A stretch of 22,599 nucleotides of DNA from Bryobacterales bacterium (GTDB taxonomy: Bacteria; Acidobacteriota; Terriglobia; Bryobacterales; Bryobacteraceae). Below the pieces are notes generated by a model, which was not told the DNA's origin, searched no databases, and worked only from the letters and a program-made list of their open reading frames with translations. This document shows, piece after piece, positions 15,014 through 22,307 of the stretch. The stretch is taken from NCBI GenBank assembly GCA_016789785.1, contig JAEUQE010000114.1, positions 1 to 22,599 of the forward strand, read 5' to 3'. The stretch's first letter is position 1; each line of letters opens with the position of its first letter. A program made the position numbers and the translations under genes.

Positions 15014-15316
15014 CTACGCCCGCTTTCGCGGGCCCACAACAAACGACAACCCCGCCGCCACCAGCAGTGTCAGCCAGCCCCAACTCACCAGCAAACGGTA
15101 AGGCCCCTCGAGAATCGGACCGTTTTCACTTTGCGCAATGATCCGGCTTGGCGGCGAGGGCAACTCCTTGTGTAGCTCGCGGTTGGACCAGGATGGCGAA
15201 CTCCGCCAGGCAATCCCCGAGGTCGGGTCGTCGGGCAGATAGAACTCGGTGGTGAACAGCTTGACCGCCAGCGACCAGACTGCCACCAGCGTCAGCAGAA
15301 CGCGCATCAGCCTCAC
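15014..15316 (-). CDS. Small two-helix membrane protein (hypothetical)
   Basis: Up to 100 aa from a GTG at 15316; an ATG at 15307 giving 97 aa is equally possible. An N-terminal hydrophobic segment (about residues 5-20) and a C-terminal one (about 78-94, VSWGWLTLLVAAGLSFVV) flank a polar middle, and the chain ends in basic PRKRA. No family is recognised. It follows the LysM-PGRP amidase gene by three bases on the same strand, so the two are probably co-expressed. The last codons overlap a GC hairpin at 15018-15033. Confidence 0.55.
   Translation of the reverse strand: MRLMRVLLTLVAVWSLAVKLFTTEFYLPDDPTSGIAWRSSPSWSNRELHKELPSPPSRIIAQSENGPILEGPYRLLVSWGWLTLLVAAGLSFVVGPRKRA
15018..15033. terminator. 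GC hairpin between convergent genes, possible terminator
   Basis: gcccgc-tttc-gcgggc forms a 6-bp stem at the convergence of the Arg/Pro-rich gene and the small membrane gene. A wider inverted repeat, tgtgggccc at 14985-14993 and gggcccaca at 15030-15038, encloses it. There is no T-tract on either side, so terminator function is uncertain. Confidence 0.35.
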
Positions 15317-15319
15317 AGC

Positions 15320-16378
15320 TTACGGTCCCCCCAAGCCGACATTCTTGCGCATCCCCGGCAGCATTGCGTAAAGGATGTCGCCGGGGCACTCCGAAGAGCC
15401 GTAATCGCGATGGCCCCCCAGCTTACCCAACGATCCGAACTTCATTCTCAGGGTCCGAATCAGTCCTTCTGCCGCGTTCAGTTGTGCCTGGGTTGGCTGA
15501 TCCGTCCAGATGTCGACCGCGTCGTCCCAGTTATTGCCTCTCGGTTTCCAGGGATGGAAGTCGCCCATGATGAGGATGCCGACCTTGCCGGTGTTGGCTC
15601 TCAAGATATGACTGCCCTTGAGCCACAGGCAGCGGCCCTCGTAGATCTGTCCGCTGGGAGCGATCATGAAGTGGTAGCCCACGTCGGAATAGCCGCGTTC
15701 GCCCATGTGCTTGGACTCGATTGCCACCGGGTCCTTCAGGCCGCCGTTTCCGGAATGGTGGATCGCAGCGATCCCATAGTTCCAGTCGGGCTCCATGTTG
15801 GCGTAGTCGGGCTTCCGCTTGCCCCAAACCGAGCGGCGAATGATGCTGTGTTGCATGGCAACGTCATCGGCCACGGGGCGGACATTTGGAATGCGCAGCA
15901 GGTGGCTGGCTTCGGTCGGCAGGCTCTGCCCATAGTGATCAAAGTTGATTTCCGGTGACCCGTTCTTGTCGCGAATGGAGAGAATCGTCACCATGCCCCG
16001 CGTAATGTTGGGGCCGGTCAGCCGAATCATGCCGTTCGCATCGGTAACGGTTTCGATCATCGACATGTTCGGCAGGCGCAGGCTGAAGTGCAGCTTAGGA
16101 TAGGCGCCGCCGGTCAATGCATCGACCACCATCAGGTTGAACTCAGACGCTCCAGGCGCTGGTGTTGGTGCTGGCGCGGGTGTAGGTCCCGGGTTGGGCG
16201 TGGAGCCGGGCTGGCCGGGAATGAACAGCTTGTCACCCGGATAGATCAGGTTCGGGTTGGGCCGGTTCTTCTTGAATTCGGCGTTGTTGGGATGGTTGTA
16301 CAGAGTCTGCCAGTTCGGGATGCCGTACTTCTGCGCAATCAGCGACAGGTACTCGCCTTGTTTCACTATGTGGATCAT
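15320..16378 (-). CDS. LysM - linker - PGRP/amidase_2 peptidoglycan hydrolase
   Basis: Product of 352 aa with ggagag six bases before the ATG. Residues 1-54 are one LysM domain ending NPNLIYPGDKLFIPG. A Pro-rich linker (55-77) follows, then a beta-rich region (about 79-150) like a carboxypeptidase-regulatory or Ig-type domain. Residues about 178-340 are an N-acetylmuramoyl-L-alanine amidase / PGRP domain. His207, His323 and Cys331 (in GGHRDYGSSECPGD) fit the zinc ligands of T7-lysozyme-type amidases, and Tyr235 in GYHFMI fits the catalytic tyrosine. There is no signal peptide: the LysM starts at residue 1. Export would need another route such as a contractile injection system or lysis. Cell-wall recycling inside the cell is less likely given LysM. 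Confidence 0.88.
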   Translation of the reverse strand: MIHIVKQGEYLSLIAQKYGIPNWQTLYNHPNNAEFKKNRPNPNLIYPGDKLFIPGQPGSTPNPGPTPAPAPTPAPGASEFNLMVVDALTGGAYPKLHFSLRLPNMSMIETVTDANGMIRLTGPNITRGMVTILSIRDKNGSPEINFDHYGQSLPTEASHLLRIPNVRPVADDVAMQHSIIRRSVWGKRKPDYANMEPDWNYGIAAIHHSGNGGLKDPVAIESKHMGERGYSDVGYHFMIAPSGQIYEGRCLWLKGSHILRANTGKVGILIMGDFHPWKPRGNNWDDAVDIWTDQPTQAQLNAAEGLIRTLRMKFGSLGKLGGHRDYGSSECPGDILYAMLPGMRKNVGLGGP

Positions 16379-16399
16379 CGCTGTCTCTCCGTGGCGTTG

Positions 16400-16429
16400 G
16401 GAACGCAGTCATTACGGTACGTGCGTTCC
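16400..16429. promoter_or_regulatory. Inverted repeat upstream of the amidase gene
   Basis: ggaacgca and tgcgttcc form a perfect 8-bp inverted repeat separated by 14 bases, 21 bases upstream of the amidase start in the 242-bp divergent region shared with dnaE. It may be an operator or a leader hairpin. I see no other gene in 16379-16620. Confidence 0.35.
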
Positions 16430-16620
16430 ATGGCCGAAAACCCCTCATTGGATCCTCGCCAAGAAGGATCATTCGAACGCATACTACCACTGCTTCGCGG
16501 ATCGCCTCCAGGAATCTCACGGTTCGGCCCCACCACGACCAGGCCGCTTGTGCCGAATCCGCCCGAAGCGCGATGATGGAAAGAGCCTTCCCCCCGACCG
16601 ACTCTAGGATTCGAACACCG

Positions 16621-19600
16621 ATGTCCGACAGGCCCTTCGTCCATCTCCACAACCACACTGACTACTCACTTCTCGACGGCGCGTGCGAAATCGGCCAGAT
16701 GATGAAGATCGTCACCAGCCAGAACATGCAGGCGATCGCCATGACGGACCATGGCAACCTCTTCGGCGCGGTGGAGTTCTACAACAAAGCCAAGGAGTAT
16801 GGCGTCCATCCGGTGATCGGGTGCGAGGTCTACGTCGCGCCGAAGGACCATAAGAGCCGCTCGGATTCCCGCTATAACCATCTGGTTCTCCTCTGCGAAA
16901 CGCAGGAGGGCTACCGCAATCTCATCAAGCTCGTCTCCACGGGCTTTCTGGACGGCTTCTACTACAAGCCACGCATCGACAAGGACCTTCTCGCGCAACA
17001 CTCGAAAGGGCTGATCGGCCTTTCCGCATGCTTGCAGGGGGACGTGAACGAAACTCTTCTCGCCGACCGTTATGCCGACGCCCGCCGGATCGCTCTCCAG
17101 TACGAAGACATGTTCGGCAAGGGCAACTTCTTTCTCGAGATTCAGGATCACAACCTGCCGGAAGACCGGAAGGTGCTCCCGCTGATTGCGAAGATGTCGA
17201 AGGAGACGGACATCCCGCTGGTCGCCACCAACGACGCGCATTACCTCCGGCGCACGGACTGCCGCATGCACGAGATCCTCATGTGCATCCAGACCGGCAA
17301 GACGATGAGCGATCCCAACCGGATGCGCTTCACGACGGAAGAGTTCTACCTGAAGTCGCGCGCCGAAATGGAGACGCTCTTCGGCGATTTCCAGGATGCG
17401 CTGGATCGCACCTTCGACATCGCGATGCGCACGAACGTCAAGCTCGAAAAGGTGGCCGAGCCATTCCCGAAATTCGAGGTGCCCGATGGCCATACCACGG
17501 ACACCTACTTCGAGTACGTCGCGCGGCAGGGCTTTGAGAAGCGGCGGCCGCGATTGGAGCGCATGCGCGCGCAGGGCCTGCTGAAGAACGAACTCGGCGC
17601 ATATGTCGATCGTCTGGATCTCGAAATCCGGATGATCCAGAAGATGAAGTTCTCAGGCTACTTCCTCATCGTGTGGGACTTCATCCGCTTTGCGAAGTCC
17701 GTGGGGATTCCCGTTGGTCCAGGCCGCGGATCGGCGGCCGGCAGTCTGGTCGGCTATGTGATGGAGATCACCGACGTCGACCCGCTGCAGTATGGCCTGC
17801 TCTTCGAACGGTTCCTCAATCCGGAACGCATTTCGATGCCCGATATCGACATCGACTTCTGCACGCACCGGCGCGGCGAAGTGATTCAGTACGTCACCGA
17901 GAAATACGGGCGCGAGCAGGTGGCGCAGATCATCACGTTCGGAACGCTGGCGGCAAAGGCTGCAATCAAGGATGTGGGCCGCGCGCTCGACATGACCTTC
18001 GGCGACGTGGAAAAGCTCACCAAGCTGATTCCTCCCACTCTCAACATCAAGCTGAAGGACGCGATTGAGCAGGAGCCCGCGCTACAGGATGCGATGCGCA
18101 AGGATGAGCGCGTGAAGGAAGTGCTTGGCGTCGCACAGGGGCTGGAGGGCTTGGCGCGCAATGCGGGCGTTCACGCCGCGGGTGTCGTGATCTCGCCGGT
18201 TCCGCTGATGGAACTCGTCCCGTTGTACAAGACCAACCGCGACGAAGTTGTGACCCAGTTTGACATGGTGGGCCTCGAGAAACTCTCGCTGCTCAAGATG
18301 GACTTCCTGGGTCTCACCACGCTGACGATCATTCACGACGCCGTCAACCTCATCAAGAAGCATCGCGGAACCAGCATTACGATTGAAGAATTGCCGCTCG
18401 ACGATCCGAAAACCTACGAGATCTTCTCAAAAGGCTATACGAGCGGCGTGTTCCAGTTCGAATCCTCCGGCATGCGCGACATCCTTCGCCGCTACGAACC
18501 CACCCGCATTGAAGACCTTTGCGCGCTGAACGCGCTGTATCGTCCAGGTCCGATTCAGGGCGGCATGATCGACGACTTCATTGACCGCAAGCACGGACGC
18601 AAGGAAGTGAGCTACGACCTTCCTCCGTTGAAGACGGTCCTTGAAGAAACCTACGGCGTCATCGTGTATCAGGAGCAGGTGATGCAGATCTCGAACCTGC
18701 TTGCCGGCTACTCGCTCGGTGACGCGGACTTGCTCCGCCGCGCCATGGGTAAGAAAAACGCCGCTGAGATGGCCAAGCAGCGCGAGCGCTTCATCAAGGG
18801 TGCTTTGGAGCGAGGCTATCCACAGAAGAAGGTGGAGAAAATCTTCGATCTGATGGAGCAGTTCGCAGGCTATGGTTTCAACAAGTCGCACTCGGCGGCC
18901 TATGCTTATCTCGCCTACGTGACGGCGTACCTGAAGGCGCACTATCCGCTCGAGTTTCTGTCCGCGCTGCTGACCTCGGAAACGGGCAACACCGCGAAGA
19001 TCGTGAAGTACATCAATGAGTGCCGTGAGATGGGCATCAAGGTACTTCCGCCGGATGTCAACTTCAGCGACTTGAACTTCACTCCCGATGGCGATGCGAT
19101 CCGCTTCGGACTTGGCGCCATCAAGAACCTCGGTGTGGGCGCCGTGGAAGCGATCGTGAAGGCGCGCAACAAACTCGGACGTTTCCTTTCGTTGCACCAA
19201 CTCTGCGAGGAAGTGGATCTCACGGCGATCAACCGCCGTATGATCGAGAGCCTGATTCGCGCGGGTGCGTGCGACTCGCTTGGGGCCGCGCGCAGCCGCA
19301 TGTTCGCGGTGGTGGAAGGCGCCCTCGAAGCCGGCCAGCGCGTGCAGCAGGACCGCCTGAGCGGGCAGGCCGGGCTGTTCTCCTTCGACGAAGGCCCTGA
19401 GGGACATGTGCCGCCGCCACTGCCGGAATTGCCCGAATGGACGCCGGAAGAGAAACTCGCCGGAGAAAAGGAACTGCTCGGCATTTACGTCACGGGGCAT
19501 CCGCTCGACCCGTTCCGCGACAAGGTGAAGGAACTCACGGAGCACACAACCGAGACGCTGGAAGGTCTCTCCCGTGGGACCGAGGTGAAGGTGTGCGGTA

Positions 19601-20073
19601 TTCTCACCGCGATCCAGAAGAAGCGCAACAAGGAAGGCAAGCTCTTCGCGATCATGCAATTTGAGGATTGGTATGGATCGCTGGAAGCCATGGTGTTCAA
19701 TACCAACTTCGAGGTGCTCACGCCGATGATGCAGGAAGACAAGGCCGTGATGGTGCGCGCGGCTGTGCTGCCGGAAGAGAACGCCGCGCCCCGGTTGAAT
19801 GTGCAGGACATCATCCCGATGGATCTGGCGCGCGTGAACTACCCTGCATTGATCTCGATCAAGGTCGGGCTGGGGTCACCTGAGCGTGCCGAAGCGCTAC
19901 GATTACTGATTGGCCGCAAGCCGGGCGAGACCGACGTGCGCCTGCGATTGGAGAAACCTCGAGACTTTTCGGTGGTGCTCGATCTGCCTGCGAAGGTCCG
20001 CCCCGATAAGGAGTTTGTCAACGAGGTGCAACGAATCTGCGGGCCGGAGTCGTACGAGGTGCTGGCGGGCTGA
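16621..20073 (+). CDS. dnaE: DNA polymerase III alpha subunit
   Basis: Replicative polymerase catalytic subunit of 1150 aa, close to the 1160 of E. coli. The ATG at 16621 opens MSDRPFVHLHNHTDYS; an in-frame ATG 16 codons earlier is not supported. The PHP domain comes first with H8 and H10, MTDHGNL, IGCEVYVAP and NDAHYL, mostly preserved metal-ligand motifs. The polymerase domain has GPGRGSAAGSLVGY, catalytic PDIDIDF (Asp408, Asp410) and Asp561 in KMDFLGL. GYGFNKSHSAAYAYLAY and the helix-hairpin-helix region follow. QAGLF at 916-920 matches the beta-clamp binding pentapeptide. The OB domain and short C-terminal domain end it. accA follows 35 bases later. Confidence 0.97.
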   Translation: MSDRPFVHLHNHTDYSLLDGACEIGQMMKIVTSQNMQAIAMTDHGNLFGAVEFYNKAKEYGVHPVIGCEVYVAPKDHKSRSDSRYNHLVLLCETQEGYRNLIKLVSTGFLDGFYYKPRIDKDLLAQHSKGLIGLSACLQGDVNETLLADRYADARRIALQYEDMFGKGNFFLEIQDHNLPEDRKVLPLIAKMSKETDIPLVATNDAHYLRRTDCRMHEILMCIQTGKTMSDPNRMRFTTEEFYLKSRAEMETLFGDFQDALDRTFDIAMRTNVKLEKVAEPFPKFEVPDGHTTDTYFEYVARQGFEKRRPRLERMRAQGLLKNELGAYVDRLDLEIRMIQKMKFSGYFLIVWDFIRFAKSVGIPVGPGRGSAAGSLVGYVMEITDVDPLQYGLLFERFLNPERISMPDIDIDFCTHRRGEVIQYVTEKYGREQVAQIITFGTLAAKAAIKDVGRALDMTFGDVEKLTKLIPPTLNIKLKDAIEQEPALQDAMRKDERVKEVLGVAQGLEGLARNAGVHAAGVVISPVPLMELVPLYKTNRDEVVTQFDMVGLEKLSLLKMDFLGLTTLTIIHDAVNLIKKHRGTSITIEELPLDDPKTYEIFSKGYTSGVFQFESSGMRDILRRYEPTRIEDLCALNALYRPGPIQGGMIDDFIDRKHGRKEVSYDLPPLKTVLEETYGVIVYQEQVMQISNLLAGYSLGDADLLRRAMGKKNAAEMAKQRERFIKGALERGYPQKKVEKIFDLMEQFAGYGFNKSHSAAYAYLAYVTAYLKAHYPLEFLSALLTSETGNTAKIVKYINECREMGIKVLPPDVNFSDLNFTPDGDAIRFGLGAIKNLGVGAVEAIVKARNKLGRFLSLHQLCEEVDLTAINRRMIESLIRAGACDSLGAARSRMFAVVEGALEAGQRVQQDRLSGQAGLFSFDEGPEGHVPPPLPELPEWTPEEKLAGEKELLGIYVTGHPLDPFRDKVKELTEHTTETLEGLSRGTEVKVCGILTAIQKKRNKEGKLFAIMQFEDWYGSLEAMVFNTNFEVLTPMMQEDKAVMVRAAVLPEENAAPRLNVQDIIPMDLARVNYPALISIKVGLGSPERAEALRLLIGRKPGETDVRLRLEKPRDFSVVLDLPAKVRPDKEFVNEVQRICGPESYEVLAG

Positions 20074-20108
20074 TGCGCCGCAAGCGCTTTTCATAGAATA
20101 GGAATTAC

Positions 20109-20951
20109 GTGGACACACAAGAAACATTGGCGCCTCAGCCGGGGACCAGTGCGGTTTGGCAGCGCGTACAATTGGCGCGGCACCCCAAACGCCCGCATAC
20201 CCTCGACTATATTGGCGCTCTGATTACCGACTTTCAGGAACTTCACGGCGATCGCGCGTATGGCGAAGACGCGGCCATAGTCTGCGGCATGGGCATGTTC
20301 GACGGCGAGCCGCTGATGGTGATCGGCCAGCAGAAAGGCCGCGACACGAAGCAGAAACTGCTGCGCAACTTTGGCATGCCGAAGCCCGAGGGTTATCGCA
20401 AAGCGATGCGCGTGATGAGTCTGGCGGCGAAGTTCGGCCGTCCGATTGTTACACTGCTGGACACGCCCGGCGCCTACCCCGGAATTGATGCCGAGGAGCG
20501 CGGGCAGGCACAGGCAATCGCATGGAACCTCCGCGAGATGTCGCGGCTGGGTGTGCCGATCATCGTTGTCGTGATCGGCGAAGGCGGTAGCGGCGGCGCA
20601 CTCGCGTTGGGGATCGGAAATCGCGTGTACATGTTGGAGAACAGCATCTACAGCGTGATCTCGCCGGAAAGTTGCGCGGCCATCATCTATCGCGATGCGG
20701 GGAAAGCCGAGCAAGCCGCGAACGCACTGAAGCTCACTGCTCCCGATCTGCTGCGGTTGAAACTCGTGGACGCGATCATTCCTGAGCCCCCGGGCGGGGC
20801 GCACGAGAATCACCAGCAGGCGGCGGAGTTGCTTCGAACCGCGTTGCGCATGGCCTTGCAGGAATTGAAGGGCATGACGCCCGCGCAGTTGATCGAAGAC
20901 CGCTATCAGAAATTCCGCAAGATGGGCAGCTTCTTTGAAGAGCAGGTATAG
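20109..20951 (+). CDS. accA: Acetyl-CoA carboxylase carboxyltransferase subunit alpha
   Basis: Alpha subunit of the carboxyltransferase that, with AccD, transfers CO2 from biotin to acetyl-CoA in the first step of fatty acid synthesis. The GTG at 20109 has agga about six bases upstream and gives 280 aa. The crotonase-like core is complete: HGDRAYGED, IGQQKGRDTK, FGMPKPEGYRKA, LLDTPGAYPGIDAEERGQ and GEGGSGGALALGIGNRVYML, ending with EDRYQKFRKMG. The N-terminal coiled-coil of about 40 residues seen in E. coli AccA (319 aa) is nearly absent; short forms of this kind exist in other phyla. It is probably transcribed after dnaE. Confidence 0.95.
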   Translation: MDTQETLAPQPGTSAVWQRVQLARHPKRPHTLDYIGALITDFQELHGDRAYGEDAAIVCGMGMFDGEPLMVIGQQKGRDTKQKLLRNFGMPKPEGYRKAMRVMSLAAKFGRPIVTLLDTPGAYPGIDAEERGQAQAIAWNLREMSRLGVPIIVVVIGEGGSGGALALGIGNRVYMLENSIYSVISPESCAAIIYRDAGKAEQAANALKLTAPDLLRLKLVDAIIPEPPGGAHENHQQAAELLRTALRMALQELKGMTPAQLIEDRYQKFRKMGSFFEEQV

Positions 20952-20973
20952 ATGAGGAGCAGGTGTAGATGAA
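20940..20973 (+). repeat. 17-bp tandem duplication at the accA / small-gene junction
   Basis: gagcaggtatagatgag at 20940-20956 is followed directly by gagcaggtgtagatgaa, with two mismatches. The first unit contains the accA stop. The second contains the start of the next gene. Between them an ATG at 20952 opens a six-codon frame (MRSRCR) whose TGA overlaps the ATG at 20969. Confidence 0.8.
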
Positions 20974-21235
20974 GAAGACCGGCCTGTGGATTGCCGTGGC
21001 TGCCATCGCGTTCATCGCAATGATCGTGTACTCGACCTTGAGCCTGAAGCGCAATCGCGTGGAAGTGTGCATGCAGTATCAAGGCCGGCAGGCGTGCCGC
21101 ACGGCATCGGGAGAAACTCCCGACAAAGCCCGCCGTGCCGCGACAGACAATGCCTGTGCGCTGATCGCATCGGGCGTTACGGACAGCATCGCCTGCCAGA
21201 ACACTCCTCCCGTCAGCGTGAAGACTCTCGATTGA
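20969..21235 (+). CDS. Small membrane-anchored four-Cys protein (hypothetical)
   Basis: Product of 88 aa. KKTGLWIAVAAIAFIAMIVY is an N-terminal membrane helix, followed by a soluble part with Cys34, Cys43, Cys63 and Cys76, spaced as two possible disulfides in the periplasm. The motif VEVCMQYQGRQACRTASGET and a TDNACALIASGVTDSIAC segment recall small uncharacterised proteins that I associate with acidobacterial genomes; this is memory, not a search. The start overlaps the stop of a six-codon frame, so translation is probably coupled to accA. Function unknown. Confidence 0.75.
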   Translation: MKKTGLWIAVAAIAFIAMIVYSTLSLKRNRVEVCMQYQGRQACRTASGETPDKARRAATDNACALIASGVTDSIACQNTPPVSVKTLD

Positions 21236-21236
21236 C

Positions 21237-22307
21237 ATGTCGGCCTATCCGGGTTCCGAGCACGAGCGGCGTATCGCCGAACGTGATCTGCACGCCCTGG
21301 TGGAGCAGATCTTCGCCACATGTGAAATGGCGCCGGCGGACGCCTCGGTGTTGGCTGCGTCACTGGTGGCCGCGGATGTGCGCGGCATTCATTCTCACGG
21401 CGTGCTGCGTGTTCCGGAGTACGTCGATAAGCTTCGCAAGCTCGGCGTGAATCCGCGCGGGCGTCCCTCAATCGTGGAAGACAATCTGGCGGCTCTGGTT
21501 GTGGATGGCGGCAACAGCATGGGCGCGATCGGCTCGCACTTCGCGATGTCCCATGCGCTGAAGCGGGCTCGGACCACCAATGTCGCGATTGCCGCGGTTC
21601 GCGGGAGCAATCACTGTGGCGCGATGTTCCACTACGCCATGATGGCACTGCCTGAGAACATGATCGGCCTTGCGATGACCAACGCGCTGCCGACCATGGC
21701 GCCATGGGGCGGGAAGGACAAGATCATCGGGATCAATCCGCTTGCCGTGGCCATCCCCGCGAAGAGCGAAGCCCCTATCGTTCTGGATGCCGCATTCAGT
21801 TATTCCTCTCACGGCAAGATTCGCATCTTCCATCAAAAGGGCTATCCGATTCCATCCACCTGGGCGTTCGACGAAGAGGGCGCGCCGACCACCGAGACGG
21901 AAAAGGCAATCAAAGGCCTGCTGCAGCCGATCGGCGAATATAAGGGTGTGGGGTTGGCGCTGGTGTTTGGCGTGTTGGCGTCCATGCTGTCCGGCGCGGC
22001 CTACGGGACAGAACTCGGCAACATGATCGATGGTCCCAAGCCTGGCCTCGATGGGCATTTGTTCGTTGCGATCCACATCGCTGCGTTTGAAAACGTGGAG
22101 CGTTTCCGGACTCGCGTGGATGGTGTGATTCGCCAGATTCGCGAAAGCCGGCCCACGGATCCTTCCACGAAGCTGTATGCTCCGGGAGGGCTCGAAGCCG
22201 AGACCGAAACCGCGTACCGCCGCGACGGCATTCCCTTGAATGATGTCACCTGGGAGGGGCTTGACCGGCTGGCGGCGGAGTTCAAGCTTTCGTATAGATC
22301 GCTGTGA
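21237..22307 (+). CDS. Malate/L-lactate dehydrogenase (Ldh2 family)
   Basis: NAD(P)-dependent oxidoreductase of 356 aa in the Ldh2/MDG1 family, which is unrelated to the classical Rossmann malate dehydrogenases. Marks are DVRGIHSHGVLRVPEY with catalytic-type His54, VRGSNHCGAM (124-130), INPLAVAIPA, and EYKGVGLALVFGVLASMLSGAA in the C-terminal half. Family members act on malate, lactate, ureidoglycolate, 2,3-diketogulonate or cyclic imino acids, so the substrate cannot be fixed. The ATG starts one base after the previous stop and has no clear ribosome site, which suggests translational coupling. Its last 26 bases overlap the end of a convergent gene. Confidence 0.9.
   Translation: MSAYPGSEHERRIAERDLHALVEQIFATCEMAPADASVLAASLVAADVRGIHSHGVLRVPEYVDKLRKLGVNPRGRPSIVEDNLAALVVDGGNSMGAIGSHFAMSHALKRARTTNVAIAAVRGSNHCGAMFHYAMMALPENMIGLAMTNALPTMAPWGGKDKIIGINPLAVAIPAKSEAPIVLDAAFSYSSHGKIRIFHQKGYPIPSTWAFDEEGAPTTETEKAIKGLLQPIGEYKGVGLALVFGVLASMLSGAAYGTELGNMIDGPKPGLDGHLFVAIHIAAFENVERFRTRVDGVIRQIRESRPTDPSTKLYAPGGLEAETETAYRRDGIPLNDVTWEGLDRLAAEFKLSYRSL

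Noticed and set aside
16590..16640. T-loop-like gttcgaatcc on the minus strand, suggesting a tRNA or att site
   Set aside because: The flanking bases do not form a T-stem, no D-arm, anticodon arm or acceptor stem can be drawn, and the stretch runs into the dnaE start.
18427..19659. 410-codon open frame antisense to dnaE
   Set aside because: Shadow of the dnaE coding frame, with no recognisable domain and a composition typical of antisense translation.
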